Shown: positions 1-8,063 of the stretch, in pieces
Numbering within the stretch: position 1 is the stretch's first letter
Layout: each line of letters begins with the position of its first letter
Assembly: GCA_035540375.1 (NCBI GenBank)
Contig: DATLGO010000018.1
Span: forward strand, 1 to 48,126
Direction of reading: 5' to 3'
From: Candidatus Thermoplasmatota archaeon
Lineage (GTDB): Archaea; Thermoplasmatota; SW-10-69-26; JACQPN01; JAJPHT01
Length of the DNA: 48,126 nucleotides
The notes under the pieces: generated by a model
Seen by the model: only the letters and a program-made list of their open reading frames with translations
The model's database searches: none
Told to the model about the DNA's origin: nothing
Program-made: the position numbers and the translations under genes

Positions 1-52
1 CCCGCTACGTTTATCTTGGGTTCCCGCCATGCCCCGCCAATCCGGTGAACTC

Positions 53-868
53 ATGGCCTCCACGACGACGAAGGGCGACCGCGAGATCGTCCATTACACG
101 GTCCAGGACGGCGTCGCGATCATCGAGCTCGACGACCCGCCCGCGAACACGTACACGCACGAGATGATGCGCCAGCTCGACGAGGCGATCCTCAAGGCCC
201 GCTTCGACGACTCGGTCCACGTCCTCCTCCTCACGGGCGCCGGGGACAAGTTCTTCAGCGCCGGCGCGAACATCAGCATGCTGAACTCGGTCACGCCGTC
301 GTTCAAGTACTGCTTCTGTCTCCACGCGAACGAGACGCTCAACCGCCTCATGCACACGCCGAAGCTCGTGATCGCCGCGCTCAACGGCCACACGGTCGGC
401 GGCGGCCTCGAGATCGCGATGGCGGCGGACCTCCGCATCGCCCGCAAGGACGGCGGCAAGATCGGCCTCCCCGAGGTCAACCTCGGCGTCCTCCCCGGAA
501 CGGGCGGCACGCAGCGCCTCGTCCGCATGGTCGGCAAGGCGAAGGCGATCCAGCTCATGGTCGAAGGCCGCAACTTCACCTTCGAGGAGGCCAAGGACTG
601 GGGCATCGTGAACGACATCATGGCCGGCGACGTGAAGGCGTTCCGCGCCGCGGTGCTCGACTACGCGCGCCAGTTCTGCCCGCCGAACAAGGCGAGCATG
701 GCCGTCGGCCACATCAAGCGCAGCGTCCAGACCGGCGCCGAGATCCCGCTCGAGGAAGCGCTCGCCGTCGAGCGCGAGCTGCAGAGCCTTCTCTTCAAGT
801 CCGAGGACGCGAAGGAAGGCATCGCGGCGTACGTCGAGAAGCGCGTCCCCAACTTTAAGGGCAAGTAG
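53..868 (+). CDS. Enoyl-CoA hydratase/isomerase (crotonase family)
   Basis: The protein belongs to the crotonase superfamily, whose members hydrate or isomerise enoyl-CoA thioesters, usually in fatty-acid or amino-acid breakdown in the cytoplasm. The CoA-binding segment FSAGANI and the oxyanion-hole segment NGHTVGGGLEIAMAADLR are both present. The next family landmark, GLPEVNLGVLPGTGGTQRL, is also intact and contains the Glu that acts as catalytic base in hydratases. Length (271 residues) is normal for a stand-alone member. An ATG at 29 is in frame, but the ATG at 53 is preferred because GGTGA lies 5 bases before it; the A/T-rich TTTATCTT at 10-17 is probably the promoter. A strong hairpin terminator follows, so the gene is probably monocistronic. 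Exact substrate cannot be told from sequence. Confidence 0.9.
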   Translation: MASTTTKGDREIVHYTVQDGVAIIELDDPPANTYTHEMMRQLDEAILKARFDDSVHVLLLTGAGDKFFSAGANISMLNSVTPSFKYCFCLHANETLNRLMHTPKLVIAALNGHTVGGGLEIAMAADLRIARKDGGKIGLPEVNLGVLPGTGGTQRLVRMVGKAKAIQLMVEGRNFTFEEAKDWGIVNDIMAGDVKAFRAAVLDYARQFCPPNKASMAVGHIKRSVQTGAEIPLEEALAVERELQSLLFKSEDAKEGIAAYVEKRVPNFKGK

Positions 869-888
869 GGGACGGGCTTCGATCCGAC

Positions 889-924
889 CCCGGGGCCGCG
901 CGGCCCCGGGTTCGAACCTTTTTC
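889..924 (+). terminator. Hairpin terminator after the enoyl-CoA hydratase
   Basis: CCCGGGGCCG pairs perfectly with CGGCCCCGGG (10-bp stem), and the sequence continues through TTCGAACC to a run of five T at 918-922. It starts 20 bases after the stop codon. The rest of the gap to 1107 holds only GC-rich inverted repeats such as GGCCCGCGGGCC near 1042; I see no gene there. Confidence 0.6.
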
Positions 925-1107
925 CATCCCTCTACGGTCGAGCGGCGGCTACGCCTCCGATAGCGGCTTACCGGGTGAGCGCCGACCGCCGGGCGCCTCG
1001 GCGCTCGGGCGTCGAACTCGTGTGGAATCTCGACGCGCCGGGCCCGCGGGCCGGTGGCGCGGCGTTCACGCCGGTCGGAGCAACGGCGATCTCGCCGAAG
1101 GGGAGGT

Positions 1108-2064
1108 TCACCCGAGGCTCACGGCGGACCCCACGACGCGCAGGTTCTTGTCGTCGAGGTTCCAAAGCGCGACGCGCTCGCCCTTCTCGATCGCGAAGGG
1201 CTTCTGCGGGCGGATGGTGATGCGGCCCTGGTTGCCGGGCGTGACGAAACCCGTCTCCACCTTCACGGGCACGAACTGCCAGTTCGAGGCGAGGTAGAGC
1301 ACGGCGCCGGGGTTGACGCCGGCCTTGAACCACTTCGAGACCCGCACCTCGAGGTCGCTCGTGTGCGCGGCCTCGAGGACGTTCATCGAGCCTTCGGGCG
1401 CGAGCGTGAAGCCGCGGTCGAGGTCCGCGTTCTGCAGGTTCTTGAGCGCGAGGCCGACGTGGTCGCCGAAAGTCGCCGTGGCGACGTCCACGTCGTGCAC
1501 CTGGATGGAGCGCACCTGCGCGGTTTTCTTCGTCGGGTACACGCGGAGGTCCGCGTGCTTCGCGACCTCGCCCTGCCGGACGAAGCCGAGGATGACGGTG
1601 CCGATGCCCTTCACGTCGAAGTGGTGGTCGATCGGGATGCGCGTCGGGCCCTCGCGGGGCGCGGGCGCGAGCTCCGCAAGCGCCTGGCGCACCTTGATCG
1701 GGTTGTCCTCGACGACCGTCCAGTTCTCGAGCGAGGTGCCCTTGAGGAGAGGTTTGAGCTGCTCGGGCGCGAGGTAGTTCTGCATCACGATGAGGCCGCG
1801 CGCGAGGCCGGAGGCGTCCGCCGCGACGACCGTCTCGCCGAGGACCTTGTCGAGGGCCGAGACGACGAGGAGGCCGACGTCGGCGGCGGCGAGCGCATAC
1901 GCGAGGGGCTGCGGCTTCTCGGGGTAGCGGATCGGGACGACCGTCGTGACGAACGTGTCGCCCTCCTTGTAGGCGTAGAGGGCGACGTCGCTCTCCGTGC
2001 TCTTCTTCCCGAGCTCCTGGGCGTAGGCGAGGTTGCCGAGCAGGGCCACCGTGACGCCGGGCAT
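1108..2064 (-). CDS. EF-Tu/EF1A-like protein with degenerate GTPase domain
   Basis: The fold order is that of translational GTPases: an N-terminal G-like domain (residues 1 to about 135), then a beta-barrel domain 2 (about 140-225, starting PIDHHFDVKGIGTVILGFV, the usual 'ID..F.v.G.GTV..G.v..G' pattern) and a third barrel. The G domain is clearly decayed: the P-loop position reads GNLAYAQELGKKST rather than GHVDHGKST, no DxxG is visible, and the NKxD position reads VMQNYL. It is therefore unlikely to hydrolyse GTP like EF1A or SelB and may bind RNA or another factor. The ATG at 2064 is chosen because a TATA-like box lies 29 bases upstream; the open frame extends further but would start inside the promoter. 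Length is 318 residues, shorter than EF1A (about 430). The exact role is unknown. Confidence 0.75.
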   Translation of the reverse strand: MPGVTVALLGNLAYAQELGKKSTESDVALYAYKEGDTFVTTVVPIRYPEKPQPLAYALAAADVGLLVVSALDKVLGETVVAADASGLARGLIVMQNYLAPEQLKPLLKGTSLENWTVVEDNPIKVRQALAELAPAPREGPTRIPIDHHFDVKGIGTVILGFVRQGEVAKHADLRVYPTKKTAQVRSIQVHDVDVATATFGDHVGLALKNLQNADLDRGFTLAPEGSMNVLEAAHTSDLEVRVSKWFKAGVNPGAVLYLASNWQFVPVKVETGFVTPGNQGRITIRPQKPFAIEKGERVALWNLDDKNLRVVGSAVSLG

Positions 2065-2088
2065 GATGCGGCGAAGCGGGGGCCGCGA

Positions 2089-2098
2089 GATAAAGCTT
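2089..2098 (-). promoter_or_regulatory. TATA-like box of the EF-Tu-like gene
   Basis: Minus-strand AAGCTTTATC, centred about 29 bases upstream of the ATG at 2064, which predicts a leaderless transcript. Confidence 0.55.
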
Positions 2099-2149
2099 GG
2101 GAGAGCCGTCCGAGGCAACGCCCTTGCACCGCGGCGACCATCGCCATCC

Positions 2150-2311
2150 ATGGCGGCGAAATCGACCGGCGTCTGCGTCCATTGCGGCGCGGTCCTCGAA
2201 GTCTCGCGCCTCGTGAGGCTCGACGGCGAGGGATACCGCTACACCTGCCAGGAATGCGCCTTCCTCGAGGACCCTTCCCGATCTTCGCGGCGCGCGGCCT
2301 CGCAAAGGTGA
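2150..2311 (+). CDS. Small zinc-ribbon protein
   Basis: This is a 53-residue protein with two Cys pairs, CVHCG near residue 10 and CQECA near residue 34, which form a treble-clef or zinc-ribbon site. Such small proteins are common in archaea and usually bind nucleic acid or a protein partner; no specific function can be assigned. It is read divergently from the EF-Tu-like gene. Its TGA stop overlaps an in-frame GTG of the following AhpD-like gene (GTGA at 2308-2311), so the two may be translationally coupled. The C-terminus is rich in Arg and Ser and may not be structured. Confidence 0.6.
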   Translation: MAAKSTGVCVHCGAVLEVSRLVRLDGEGYRYTCQECAFLEDPSRSSRRAASQR

Positions 2312-2337
2312 AGGCACGCGACGGCGTGGAACGCGCG

Positions 2338-2894
2338 ATGGCGCGCATCCGCATCATCCGGTCGGACGAAGCCGAGGGCCAGCTGAAGGAGGCCTACGCG
2401 CGCATCGCGAAGGAGCGCGGGAGCGTCGCGGAGGTCCATCAGGTGGCGAGCCTCCATCCCGAGCTGATGCTCGCGCACCTCGACTTCTACCTGACGCTCA
2501 TGTACGGCCGCGGGGGCCTCTCGCGGCGCGAGCGCGAGCTCGTCGGCACCGTCGTCTCGCGGACGAACCGCTGCGAATACTGCGTTACGCACCACGCGGA
2601 GGCGTTCGCCCGCTACGAGAAGGACGCGGCCCTCGTCGAGGCGCTCGCGCGGGACCCCGCGAGCGCGCCGCTCGCGCCGCGCGATCGCGCGCTTGCGGAT
2701 TTCGCAAAGCGGCTCACGCGCGACCCCGCAGGCATCCGCGACGAGGACGCGGACCGCCTCCGCGCGCTCGGCTTCGAGGACAAGGACATCCTCGCGGCGG
2801 GCGCCATCGCGGCCTCTTCAACTTCGTGAACCGCCTTGTCCTCTCGATGGACGTCGGCCTCGAGAAGGCCGAGGCGCGGCAGTACAAGTATTGA
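2338..2894 (+). pseudogene. AhpD-like/carboxymuconolactone decarboxylase-family gene with an apparent frameshift
   Basis: The family includes peroxidase-related disulfide enzymes. The redox motif is CEYCVTHH (Cys79, Cys82, His86), preceded by the characteristic LSRRERELVGTVVSR helix. The first frame stops at 2829 just after ILAAGAIAA, but the expected C-terminus, LFNFVNRLVLSMDVGLEKAE, is present in the next frame from about 2814 to the stop at 2892-2894. A one-base loss (or -1 shift) near 2805-2814 joins the two. Both parts look otherwise intact, so a sequencing or assembly error is as likely as a real mutation. The start is ATG at 2338; an in-frame GTG at 2308 overlaps the upstream stop and is an alternative. 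The intact protein would be about 185 residues, normal for this family. Confidence 0.75.
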
Positions 2895-3093
2895 TCACGC
2901 CGTCGCGGCGAGCCGGGCCTCGACGTCGCGGAGCCCGGTTTCGAGCGCGGTCGTCGCCTCGCGAGCGCGAGGCCCGCGCCGTCGACGGGCGTCGAGACGA
3001 ACTTCGAGCAAGCCCGGCGCGCGAGGAGGCGACGCATGGCGTCCCACGCGTCATGGGGGATTCGAGGGCATCCTCCGACCGTGGATCCCCGCC
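2895..3093. other. Intergenic gap, no convincing gene
   Basis: Several frames are open on both strands because the DNA is GC-rich, but none has a family match, a promoter or a ribosome site. A decayed minus-strand fragment cannot be ruled out. Confidence 0.4.
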
Positions 3094-3639
3094 TCACCGC
3101 CGGGGTTCGCGCGGGTCGAGGACGACCATCGTCCCACTCGCGAGGTCGCCCGTCCGCTGTTCGAGCTCTCCCGTCGCCATGAGCCAGAAGTCCGCGGCGA
3201 GGAAGACGGGCGCGAAAGGTCCGATCCAGAGCAGGCGCAGGAGGTTGCGGAGGAACGCGTCGAGGACGTCGGGCGGGCGCCCGTTCTCGACCTTCACGAC
3301 CTTGAGGCCGAGGAGGAGCTTCCCGAGGCTGCGGCCTCCCGCGAACCCTTCCGCGACCGTGAAGTAGAGGAGCGTCACCGGCAGGTCCACGAGCGCGAGG
3401 AGCCAGAGGAGACCGAGCGGCTCGCCGAGGTCGTTGCCCGCGACGTAGAGCGGCCGCACCTCCACGAGGCCGAGCGCGAGGAGCTCGATCGCGACGAGCC
3501 ACGTCAGGCTTGCAAGGATCGCGAGGTCGATCGCGAACGCGCCCGCGCGACGCGTGAGGCCGGGCTGGGGGACGGGCGTGGGCGGCCTGTGGCCGAAGCG
3601 CACGGCGAGCGCCGCGGGCGCGGGGGCGAGGACGTTCAC
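3094..3639 (-). CDS. RDD-family membrane protein
   Basis: This 181-residue protein shows the RDD-family pattern: an N-terminal 'RRAGAFAIDLAILASL' segment with the Arg and Asp that name the family, hydrophobic helices near residues 35-55 and 75-100, a 'GGRSLGKLLLGLKVV' loop, and a last helix near 135-155. RDD proteins are small integral membrane proteins; a few are linked to ion exchange but most are unassigned. The GTG start at 3639 overlaps the TGA stop of the upstream gene (GTGA), and a GGAGGGAG ribosome site lies just before it, so it is co-translated with the DUF1614-like protein. Confidence 0.75.
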   Translation of the reverse strand: MNVLAPAPAALAVRFGHRPPTPVPQPGLTRRAGAFAIDLAILASLTWLVAIELLALGLVEVRPLYVAGNDLGEPLGLLWLLALVDLPVTLLYFTVAEGFAGGRSLGKLLLGLKVVKVENGRPPDVLDAFLRNLLRLLWIGPFAPVFLAADFWLMATGELEQRTGDLASGTMVVLDPREPRR

Positions 3640-4715
3640 AGGCTCCCTCCGGGCAGGCGCTCGGTCTTCTCGTTCGCGGCGCGCGCGAGCGCGGCGACGA
3701 GGAACTTCGCGGCCTCGTTCGCGGCGAGCGCCTCGCGTCGTCCGAGGTCCGCGCGCGAGGAAAGCGCGTCGAGCGTCGCGACGTCGTCCTTGAAGTCGTC
3801 CGGCGTGACCTCCTCGAGAAGGCGCCCGATGGGCGGGTCGCCCGCGTGGAGGAGGCCCGCCACGCTCGCGTGCGCCCATCGGACGGCGCCCACGTCGTCG
3901 CCCGACGCGAGGGCCTCGTTCGAGCGGGCGAGGCCGGCGAGCGCGTGCTCTCCGGGCGTCGCGTCGCGAAGCTGGCCGAACGCGGCGAGGAGGCGGCGGG
4001 CGTTCCAGACCCGCGCGGGCCGGGCGCCGGGATACTGGACGGGAACGGCGCGTCTCTCGATCGGGATGACGATGACGAGGGCCGCGGCCATCGCGAGCGT
4101 GCCCGCGATGGAGACCATGTCGAAGACGCCCGCGCCGCCGAGGCTCACGAGGACGGACTCGCGCGCGCCGTCGCCCGCCCCGCCGTAGGCTTCGAGGAGG
4201 CGCGGCAGATTCAGGAGGTCGGCGCCCACGAGCGCGCCGATCGAGCCGGAGGCGTACGCGAGCGGCACGCTCCGGACGAGCCGCGCGGGGCTCATCGCGA
4301 CGGCGAAGAGGAGCGCCGCGATCGACGGAAGGAAGAAGCTCGGGAACGAGGCGACGATGCCGACCTGCGGATCGAAGCGGGCGATCGCGTGCGCGACGAA
4401 CGACACGATGGCGATCCCGAGAAGCGCGGACAGGGCGCCGAGGCGGCCCGTGCGGAGCCATCCGAGCACGAGGATGACGGGAACGAGCGCGCCGCCGAGG
4501 TTGACGGCGAGGTACGCGTCGCCGAGAGGCAAAACCGGGACGTTCACGACCCAGCCCGCGATGGACCCCAGGCAGAGGAGCGCGACCTCCCACCGTCCGA
4601 AGCCCGCCTCGGCAAGGAGGCTCTCCCGTCCCTTGAAGGCGAGCCAGAGAAGGCCCAGGCTCGAGAACGCGAGGATGAACGGCCAGGGCGCGCCCGCGAG
4701 GGCATCGAGCGCCAT
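3636..4715 (-). CDS. DUF1614-like polytopic membrane protein
   Basis: The 359-residue protein has about seven or eight hydrophobic helices in the first 240 residues and a soluble helical tail of about 120 residues. The segment PLGDAYLAVNLGGALVPVIL resembles the conserved core of DUF1614 proteins found in archaea and some bacteria; their function is unknown. A further acidic/small-residue membrane motif, YASGSIGALVGADLLNLP, fits the same family. It is the first gene of a two-gene unit with the RDD protein, and a TATA-like GCTTAAGC sits 28 bases before the ATG, so it should be leaderless. The family call is from memory of the motif, not a search. Confidence 0.6.
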   Translation of the reverse strand: MALDALAGAPWPFILAFSSLGLLWLAFKGRESLLAEAGFGRWEVALLCLGSIAGWVVNVPVLPLGDAYLAVNLGGALVPVILVLGWLRTGRLGALSALLGIAIVSFVAHAIARFDPQVGIVASFPSFFLPSIAALLFAVAMSPARLVRSVPLAYASGSIGALVGADLLNLPRLLEAYGGAGDGARESVLVSLGGAGVFDMVSIAGTLAMAAALVIVIPIERRAVPVQYPGARPARVWNARRLLAAFGQLRDATPGEHALAGLARSNEALASGDDVGAVRWAHASVAGLLHAGDPPIGRLLEEVTPDDFKDDVATLDALSSRADLGRREALAANEAAKFLVAALARAANEKTERLPGGSL

Positions 4716-4738
4716 CGCCCGAGGACGACCGCTTCGGG

Positions 4739-4746
4739 GCTTAAGC
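4739..4746 (-). promoter_or_regulatory. TATA-like box of the DUF1614/RDD unit
   Basis: GCTTAAGC, centred 28 bases upstream of the ATG at 4715, in an otherwise GC-rich flank. Confidence 0.5.
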
Positions 4747-4755
4747 GCTCGGATT

Positions 4756-5469
4756 CTACCAGGCCGGTCCGCGGCCGGGCGCCTGCCACACGCCGTTCAG
4801 GCCCTTCTGGACGCGGTAGAACGCGTACCACATCGCGACGAGGTTGAGGTACGGGACGGCGATGAACACGAGCATGAGCGCGGGGCTCAGGGGGGAGGGC
4901 GCGCCGCGGGCGCGTTCGTCCGCCTCGATGACCCTCCAGACGCGCCAGTGTCCGACGAGGAGCGCGACATATCCCGCGAGGGAGGCGATCAAGGCAAGCA
5001 GGACGAGGCCCACCCACGGCGCGACGGATTCGGCGAGGATCGCGGCTTCCTCGGGCGTCAACTCGCGGGACCCGTCGGCGACGGCGGGCGGAAGGCCCTC
5101 GACGAATCCGGCGAACATCATGACGTACGCCGGGAGCATGATCGCGATCGCGACGCCGGTGACGATCACGCCGATCTTGACCGGCGTCAGCGCGCGTCCG
5201 GGCGTCGCGGCGAACGCGTCCGTCTCCTTCGCGATGCGCCAGGACCAGAAAAAGTAATAGATGCCGAGCGTGACGAGGACGAGGACCGGGACGAGGACGG
5301 GGTCCTGGACGCGACCCGGGGGGCCGCCCGCAAGCGCGGGAGGAGCGGCCGGCGCGGACGGGGGCGACATGCGGGGCGCGGCGCTTCCGACTTCGACGAT
5401 CGCGCCGCATGCGGCGCAGAAGCGCGCGGTCGCGCCGAGGGGGGCGCCGCATCGCGTGCAATGGGTCAT
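4756..5469 (-). CDS. Zinc-ribbon membrane protein, DUF4234-like
   Basis: The 237-residue protein starts with a zinc ribbon (Cys4, Cys7, Cys18, Cys21), then a Pro/Ala-rich linker. The membrane part follows: a helix with the pattern VLVTLGIYYFFWSWRIAKE, typical of DUF4234 proteins, then three or four more helices ending in 'FIAVPYLNLVAMWYAFYRVQKGLNGVW'. Such proteins are membrane-embedded and unassigned. The ATG at 5469 has a TATA-like box (minus-strand CCTTTTCC) 27 bases upstream, so it is probably leaderless. It is divergent from a small gene that starts at 5557. Confidence 0.65.
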   Translation of the reverse strand: MTHCTRCGAPLGATARFCAACGAIVEVGSAAPRMSPPSAPAAPPALAGGPPGRVQDPVLVPVLVLVTLGIYYFFWSWRIAKETDAFAATPGRALTPVKIGVIVTGVAIAIMLPAYVMMFAGFVEGLPPAVADGSRELTPEEAAILAESVAPWVGLVLLALIASLAGYVALLVGHWRVWRVIEADERARGAPSPLSPALMLVFIAVPYLNLVAMWYAFYRVQKGLNGVWQAPGRGPAW

Positions 5470-5491
5470 GGGCGGTGACCGGCGCTGCGCC

Positions 5492-5499
5492 GGAAAAGG
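5492..5499 (-). promoter_or_regulatory. TATA-like box of the zinc-ribbon membrane protein gene
   Basis: Minus-strand CCTTTTCC, centred about 27 bases upstream of the ATG at 5469. Confidence 0.4.
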
Positions 5500-5556
5500 G
5501 CTCCTGTCCTGATCGCGGTCGCAAGCCTTAGAACCCCGCGCCGCCTCGCGGATCGC

Positions 5557-5874
5557 GTGGCGCCGATCCATCGCCGGTGGGTGTTCGAGTGCGACGCCGC
5601 GCTCGACCACTTCGACCACCGCCTGCGGAACGCGCTCGAGAAGCGCGGCCTCGCCCTTGGCCGCGCGCGCGTCTTCGACGCGAGCGTCGTCGGCCCCGGC
5701 GCGCGCGCCTGGTACCGCCTCGAGCCTGACGCGAAGGGGGTCGCCCTCGTCGCGAAGGTGAAGGGCGGCGTCTTCGCGTCGGCGACGCCCGCGGCGAAGG
5801 CGCTTGCGGAATCGATCCTTGCGGCCGGGCGCGAAGCGCAGGCCGCCATCCTCCAGGGCGACGAGCGGGCATGA
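5557..5874 (+). CDS. Conserved-looking small protein of unknown function
   Basis: This is a 105-residue soluble alpha/beta protein with no motif I recognise. It opens with PIHRRWVFECDAALDHFDHRL and ends in a long amphipathic helix (ATPAAKALAESILAAGREA). The GTG at 5557 is used because a TATA-like CCTTAGAAC is centred 27 bases upstream, matching the leaderless pattern of its neighbours. Codon use is like that of the flanking genes, which supports it as real. It lies between two zinc-ribbon membrane protein genes but does not overlap either. Confidence 0.55.
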   Translation: MAPIHRRWVFECDAALDHFDHRLRNALEKRGLALGRARVFDASVVGPGARAWYRLEPDAKGVALVAKVKGGVFASATPAAKALAESILAAGREAQAAILQGDERA

Positions 5875-5915
5875 GCGCAAAAGGTATTTGGCGGGCATCC
5901 GCGTAGCCCGCGACG

Positions 5916-7025
5916 ATGCTCGACTGCCCGCGCTGCGGCGGACGCGTTCCGGAGGTCCACGGCGCCGCGACGCAGGTGTGTCCCGCGTGCGGGCACGAGT
6001 CGTCGACGCCCGCCTCGCCCCCGGAGGCCGAGTTCCACGCCGAAAACGCGGTGGATCCCTGGACGGCGGTGAAGGCCGGTCTCGGGGCCGCCGCCCGGCA
6101 CTATCCGAAGTATCTCCTCTTCTGGCTTCCGATGGCCCTCCTTGGAACCGTCGTCGTCCTCGCCTCCGCCACGGTTCCGGCGCCATCCCCGCCCGCCGAG
6201 GGCGAGGCGCCCGACACCGCGGCCCTCGTCCGCTATGCGGGGGTGCTCGTGCCGCTCGCGCTCGTCGAGGAGCTGATGTTCATCGCGTTCTTCGGCGCCT
6301 CCGCGGTCCTCACGGCCCGCGCGCTCGAGGACGGTCGCGAGGTCCGCACGAGCGAGGCGTTCGAGACGCTCGTCAAGCGGCTCCCGAGGCTCCTTCTCCT
6401 CGGTCTCCTCGTCGTCGCCTTCGTGATCGGGGCCGCGATCCCGTCGCTCCTCGTCGCCGCGCTCGTCGCGAACGCCCTCGGGGGAGGTCCCGAGATCGCG
6501 TTCCTCGTCGCGCTTCTCGTGCTCGGGCCCGTCTACCTGTGGCTCGCGAGCCGGCTCCTCTTCGCTCCGGCCGCCGCCGCGCTCTCGTCCCGATCCGCCG
6601 TCGCCTCCCTCCGGCACGGGCGCGACCTCGCCGTCGCCGCGCGCACGATCGGATTCGCGCTCCTCGTCGTCCTCGCCTGGGTCGCGCTTTTCTTCGCCGC
6701 GCGCGCGGTGTCGGGCTTCGCGCTCGAGACAATGCGGTTCGCGACGGGCTTCGCGCCCACGCCCGAGGCCGTCGACGTCGCGGCCCTTCCGTTCCAATGG
6801 CTCGCCGCGCCCTTCGTTCCCGCGATGGTCACGGCGTATTACGTCCTTCTCGTCCGTCCCCCGCCCGCGCCCGCGGGAGCGGCGAGCCCCGTTCCGCGCG
6901 CGGCGCGGTTCCGCATGACGCGTTGCCCCGCCTGCGCCACCGTCATCCCCTACGAGACGACGGAAAGCGATACGAGGGTCGTGTGTCCCTCGTGCGGCAA
7001 GGCCGGCGTCGTGCGCGGCGGCTGA
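5916..7025 (+). CDS. Polytopic membrane protein with zinc ribbons at both ends
   Basis: The 369-residue protein has an N-terminal zinc ribbon (Cys4, Cys7, Cys22, Cys25) and a C-terminal one (CPAC near residue 337, CPSC near residue 357). Between them are about six hydrophobic helices, with amphipathic 'TSEAFETLVKRLPRLLLLGLLV' and 'SRSAVASLRHGRDLAVAARTIG' segments. This resembles the large group of archaeal glycerophosphoryl-diester-like or DUF-type six-helix membrane proteins that carry a zinc ribbon, but I cannot name the family. The ATG at 5916 has GTATTTGG centred 28 bases upstream. Its last 76 bases overlap the convergent lipoprotein gene. No transport motif is visible. Confidence 0.65.
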   Translation: MLDCPRCGGRVPEVHGAATQVCPACGHESSTPASPPEAEFHAENAVDPWTAVKAGLGAAARHYPKYLLFWLPMALLGTVVVLASATVPAPSPPAEGEAPDTAALVRYAGVLVPLALVEELMFIAFFGASAVLTARALEDGREVRTSEAFETLVKRLPRLLLLGLLVVAFVIGAAIPSLLVAALVANALGGGPEIAFLVALLVLGPVYLWLASRLLFAPAAAALSSRSAVASLRHGRDLAVAARTIGFALLVVLAWVALFFAARAVSGFALETMRFATGFAPTPEAVDVAALPFQWLAAPFVPAMVTAYYVLLVRPPPAPAGAASPVPRAARFRMTRCPACATVIPYETTESDTRVVCPSCGKAGVVRGG

Positions 7026-7990
7026 GCCGCGGCGAGGATCGCCGCGAGATCGACGCTCGCGTCGATGGGGGGGCTTTTCGAGGGAGCCCCCCGCGCCTCG
7101 ACCCCGAGCATCTCGAAATGGAGGCGCCCCACGCCGAGGCCGAGGACCTCGAGCTTCCAGAGCCCGGGCGCGACGTCGACGGCGCGCGACTCGTACGCGA
7201 CGCCGTACACGTGCACCTGCGCGGCCTGCTGGACGCGGTCGAAGGGGTCGAGAAGGCGCGCGCGGAACTCGCCCGCGCTCCCCTCGATGAGCATGAGCGC
7301 GGTAAGACGCTCGTAGCGCGGATCGACCTTCCACGAAGCTCCCGTCGTGGTGTCCGGGAAGCGGGCGTCGATCGTTCGCACCGGGACGGTCACGTAGTAA
7401 CCCGCGGAATAGGCGTCCCCGTGGTCGAGGAGCGTCGCTTCAACGACCTTCGCGCCGCCCTCGCCGGGGTCGAAGATGGCGAGCCGGGAGAAGAAGCCGG
7501 CGTCCGGGTCGTAGGTGTAGGTCATGATGCGCTGGCCGAACGAGGTCGCTTCGAGATCGAAGATCCCACCGTGCACGCCGACGACGCGAGCCACGAGCTC
7601 ATGGCCGAAGAGCGCATAGGTCCACGTCTTGCCGACCTCGAGGGGGAAGTCGAAAAGCCGCCAGGGCTCGCCGCCGAGCATCGGCTCGAGGTTCGGCCGC
7701 TTCACGGTCCCATTGAACGGCAGGCCGAAGAACCCGTTCGTCACGTTCGATCCGAGGATGTGGTGCGTGGGATGCGTCTCGGCGACGACGAGCGTCACGT
7801 CGAACGACTTCGCCTCGTCGTAGAGGACGCGGAACGACCACCACGACCCGGGGGACCAGGCCTCGACGGGCGCGTGGGCGACGTCGTCCTCCCCGCCCCC
7901 GCTTCCGGAGGTCCGCGCGGGGCCGCCGAGGCAACCGGCGGCCATGAGCGAAACGGCGAGCAGGCTGAGGCTCAAGGTGCTGCGGCTCAC
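6950..7990 (-). CDS. Predicted lipoprotein of unknown function
   Basis: The 346-residue protein begins with a signal peptide and a lipobox LMAAGC (Cys20), followed by a Gly/Ser-rich linker, so it is probably a lipid-anchored cell-surface protein. The body is beta-rich, with 'SPGSWWSFRVLYDEAKSFDVTL' and several Tyr/Thr-rich strands ('IMTYTYDPDAGFFSRLAIF', 'SAGYYVTVPVRTID'). No enzyme motif is seen. The start is GTG at 7990 because an upstream ATG is closed by a stop after four codons; no clear promoter is seen. The reading frame runs 76 bases into the convergent zinc-ribbon gene, and the tail encoded there (residues about 322-346) is the least certain part. Confidence 0.7.
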   Translation of the reverse strand: MSRSTLSLSLLAVSLMAAGCLGGPARTSGSGGGEDDVAHAPVEAWSPGSWWSFRVLYDEAKSFDVTLVVAETHPTHHILGSNVTNGFFGLPFNGTVKRPNLEPMLGGEPWRLFDFPLEVGKTWTYALFGHELVARVVGVHGGIFDLEATSFGQRIMTYTYDPDAGFFSRLAIFDPGEGGAKVVEATLLDHGDAYSAGYYVTVPVRTIDARFPDTTTGASWKVDPRYERLTALMLIEGSAGEFRARLLDPFDRVQQAAQVHVYGVAYESRAVDVAPGLWKLEVLGLGVGRLHFEMLGVEARGAPSKSPPIDASVDLAAILAAAQPPRTTPALPHEGHTTLVSLSVVS

Positions 7991-8063
7991 GAATCCCCCA
8001 TGCCCCGGCCGCGCCGCGAGGGCGCGAAGGGGCTTGTGGTACGACCGTCCAACCGTGGGGTCT

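Noticed and set aside
968-2317. Long Arg/Pro-rich ORFs antisense to the EF-Tu-like gene and elsewhere
   Set aside because: They are shadow frames typical of GC-rich DNA, with extreme Arg/Pro/Ala content and no family match.
2714-3093. Minus-strand ORF over the AhpD-like gene tail and the gap
   Set aside because: The amino-acid pattern is that of a shadow frame and overlaps a clear coding region.
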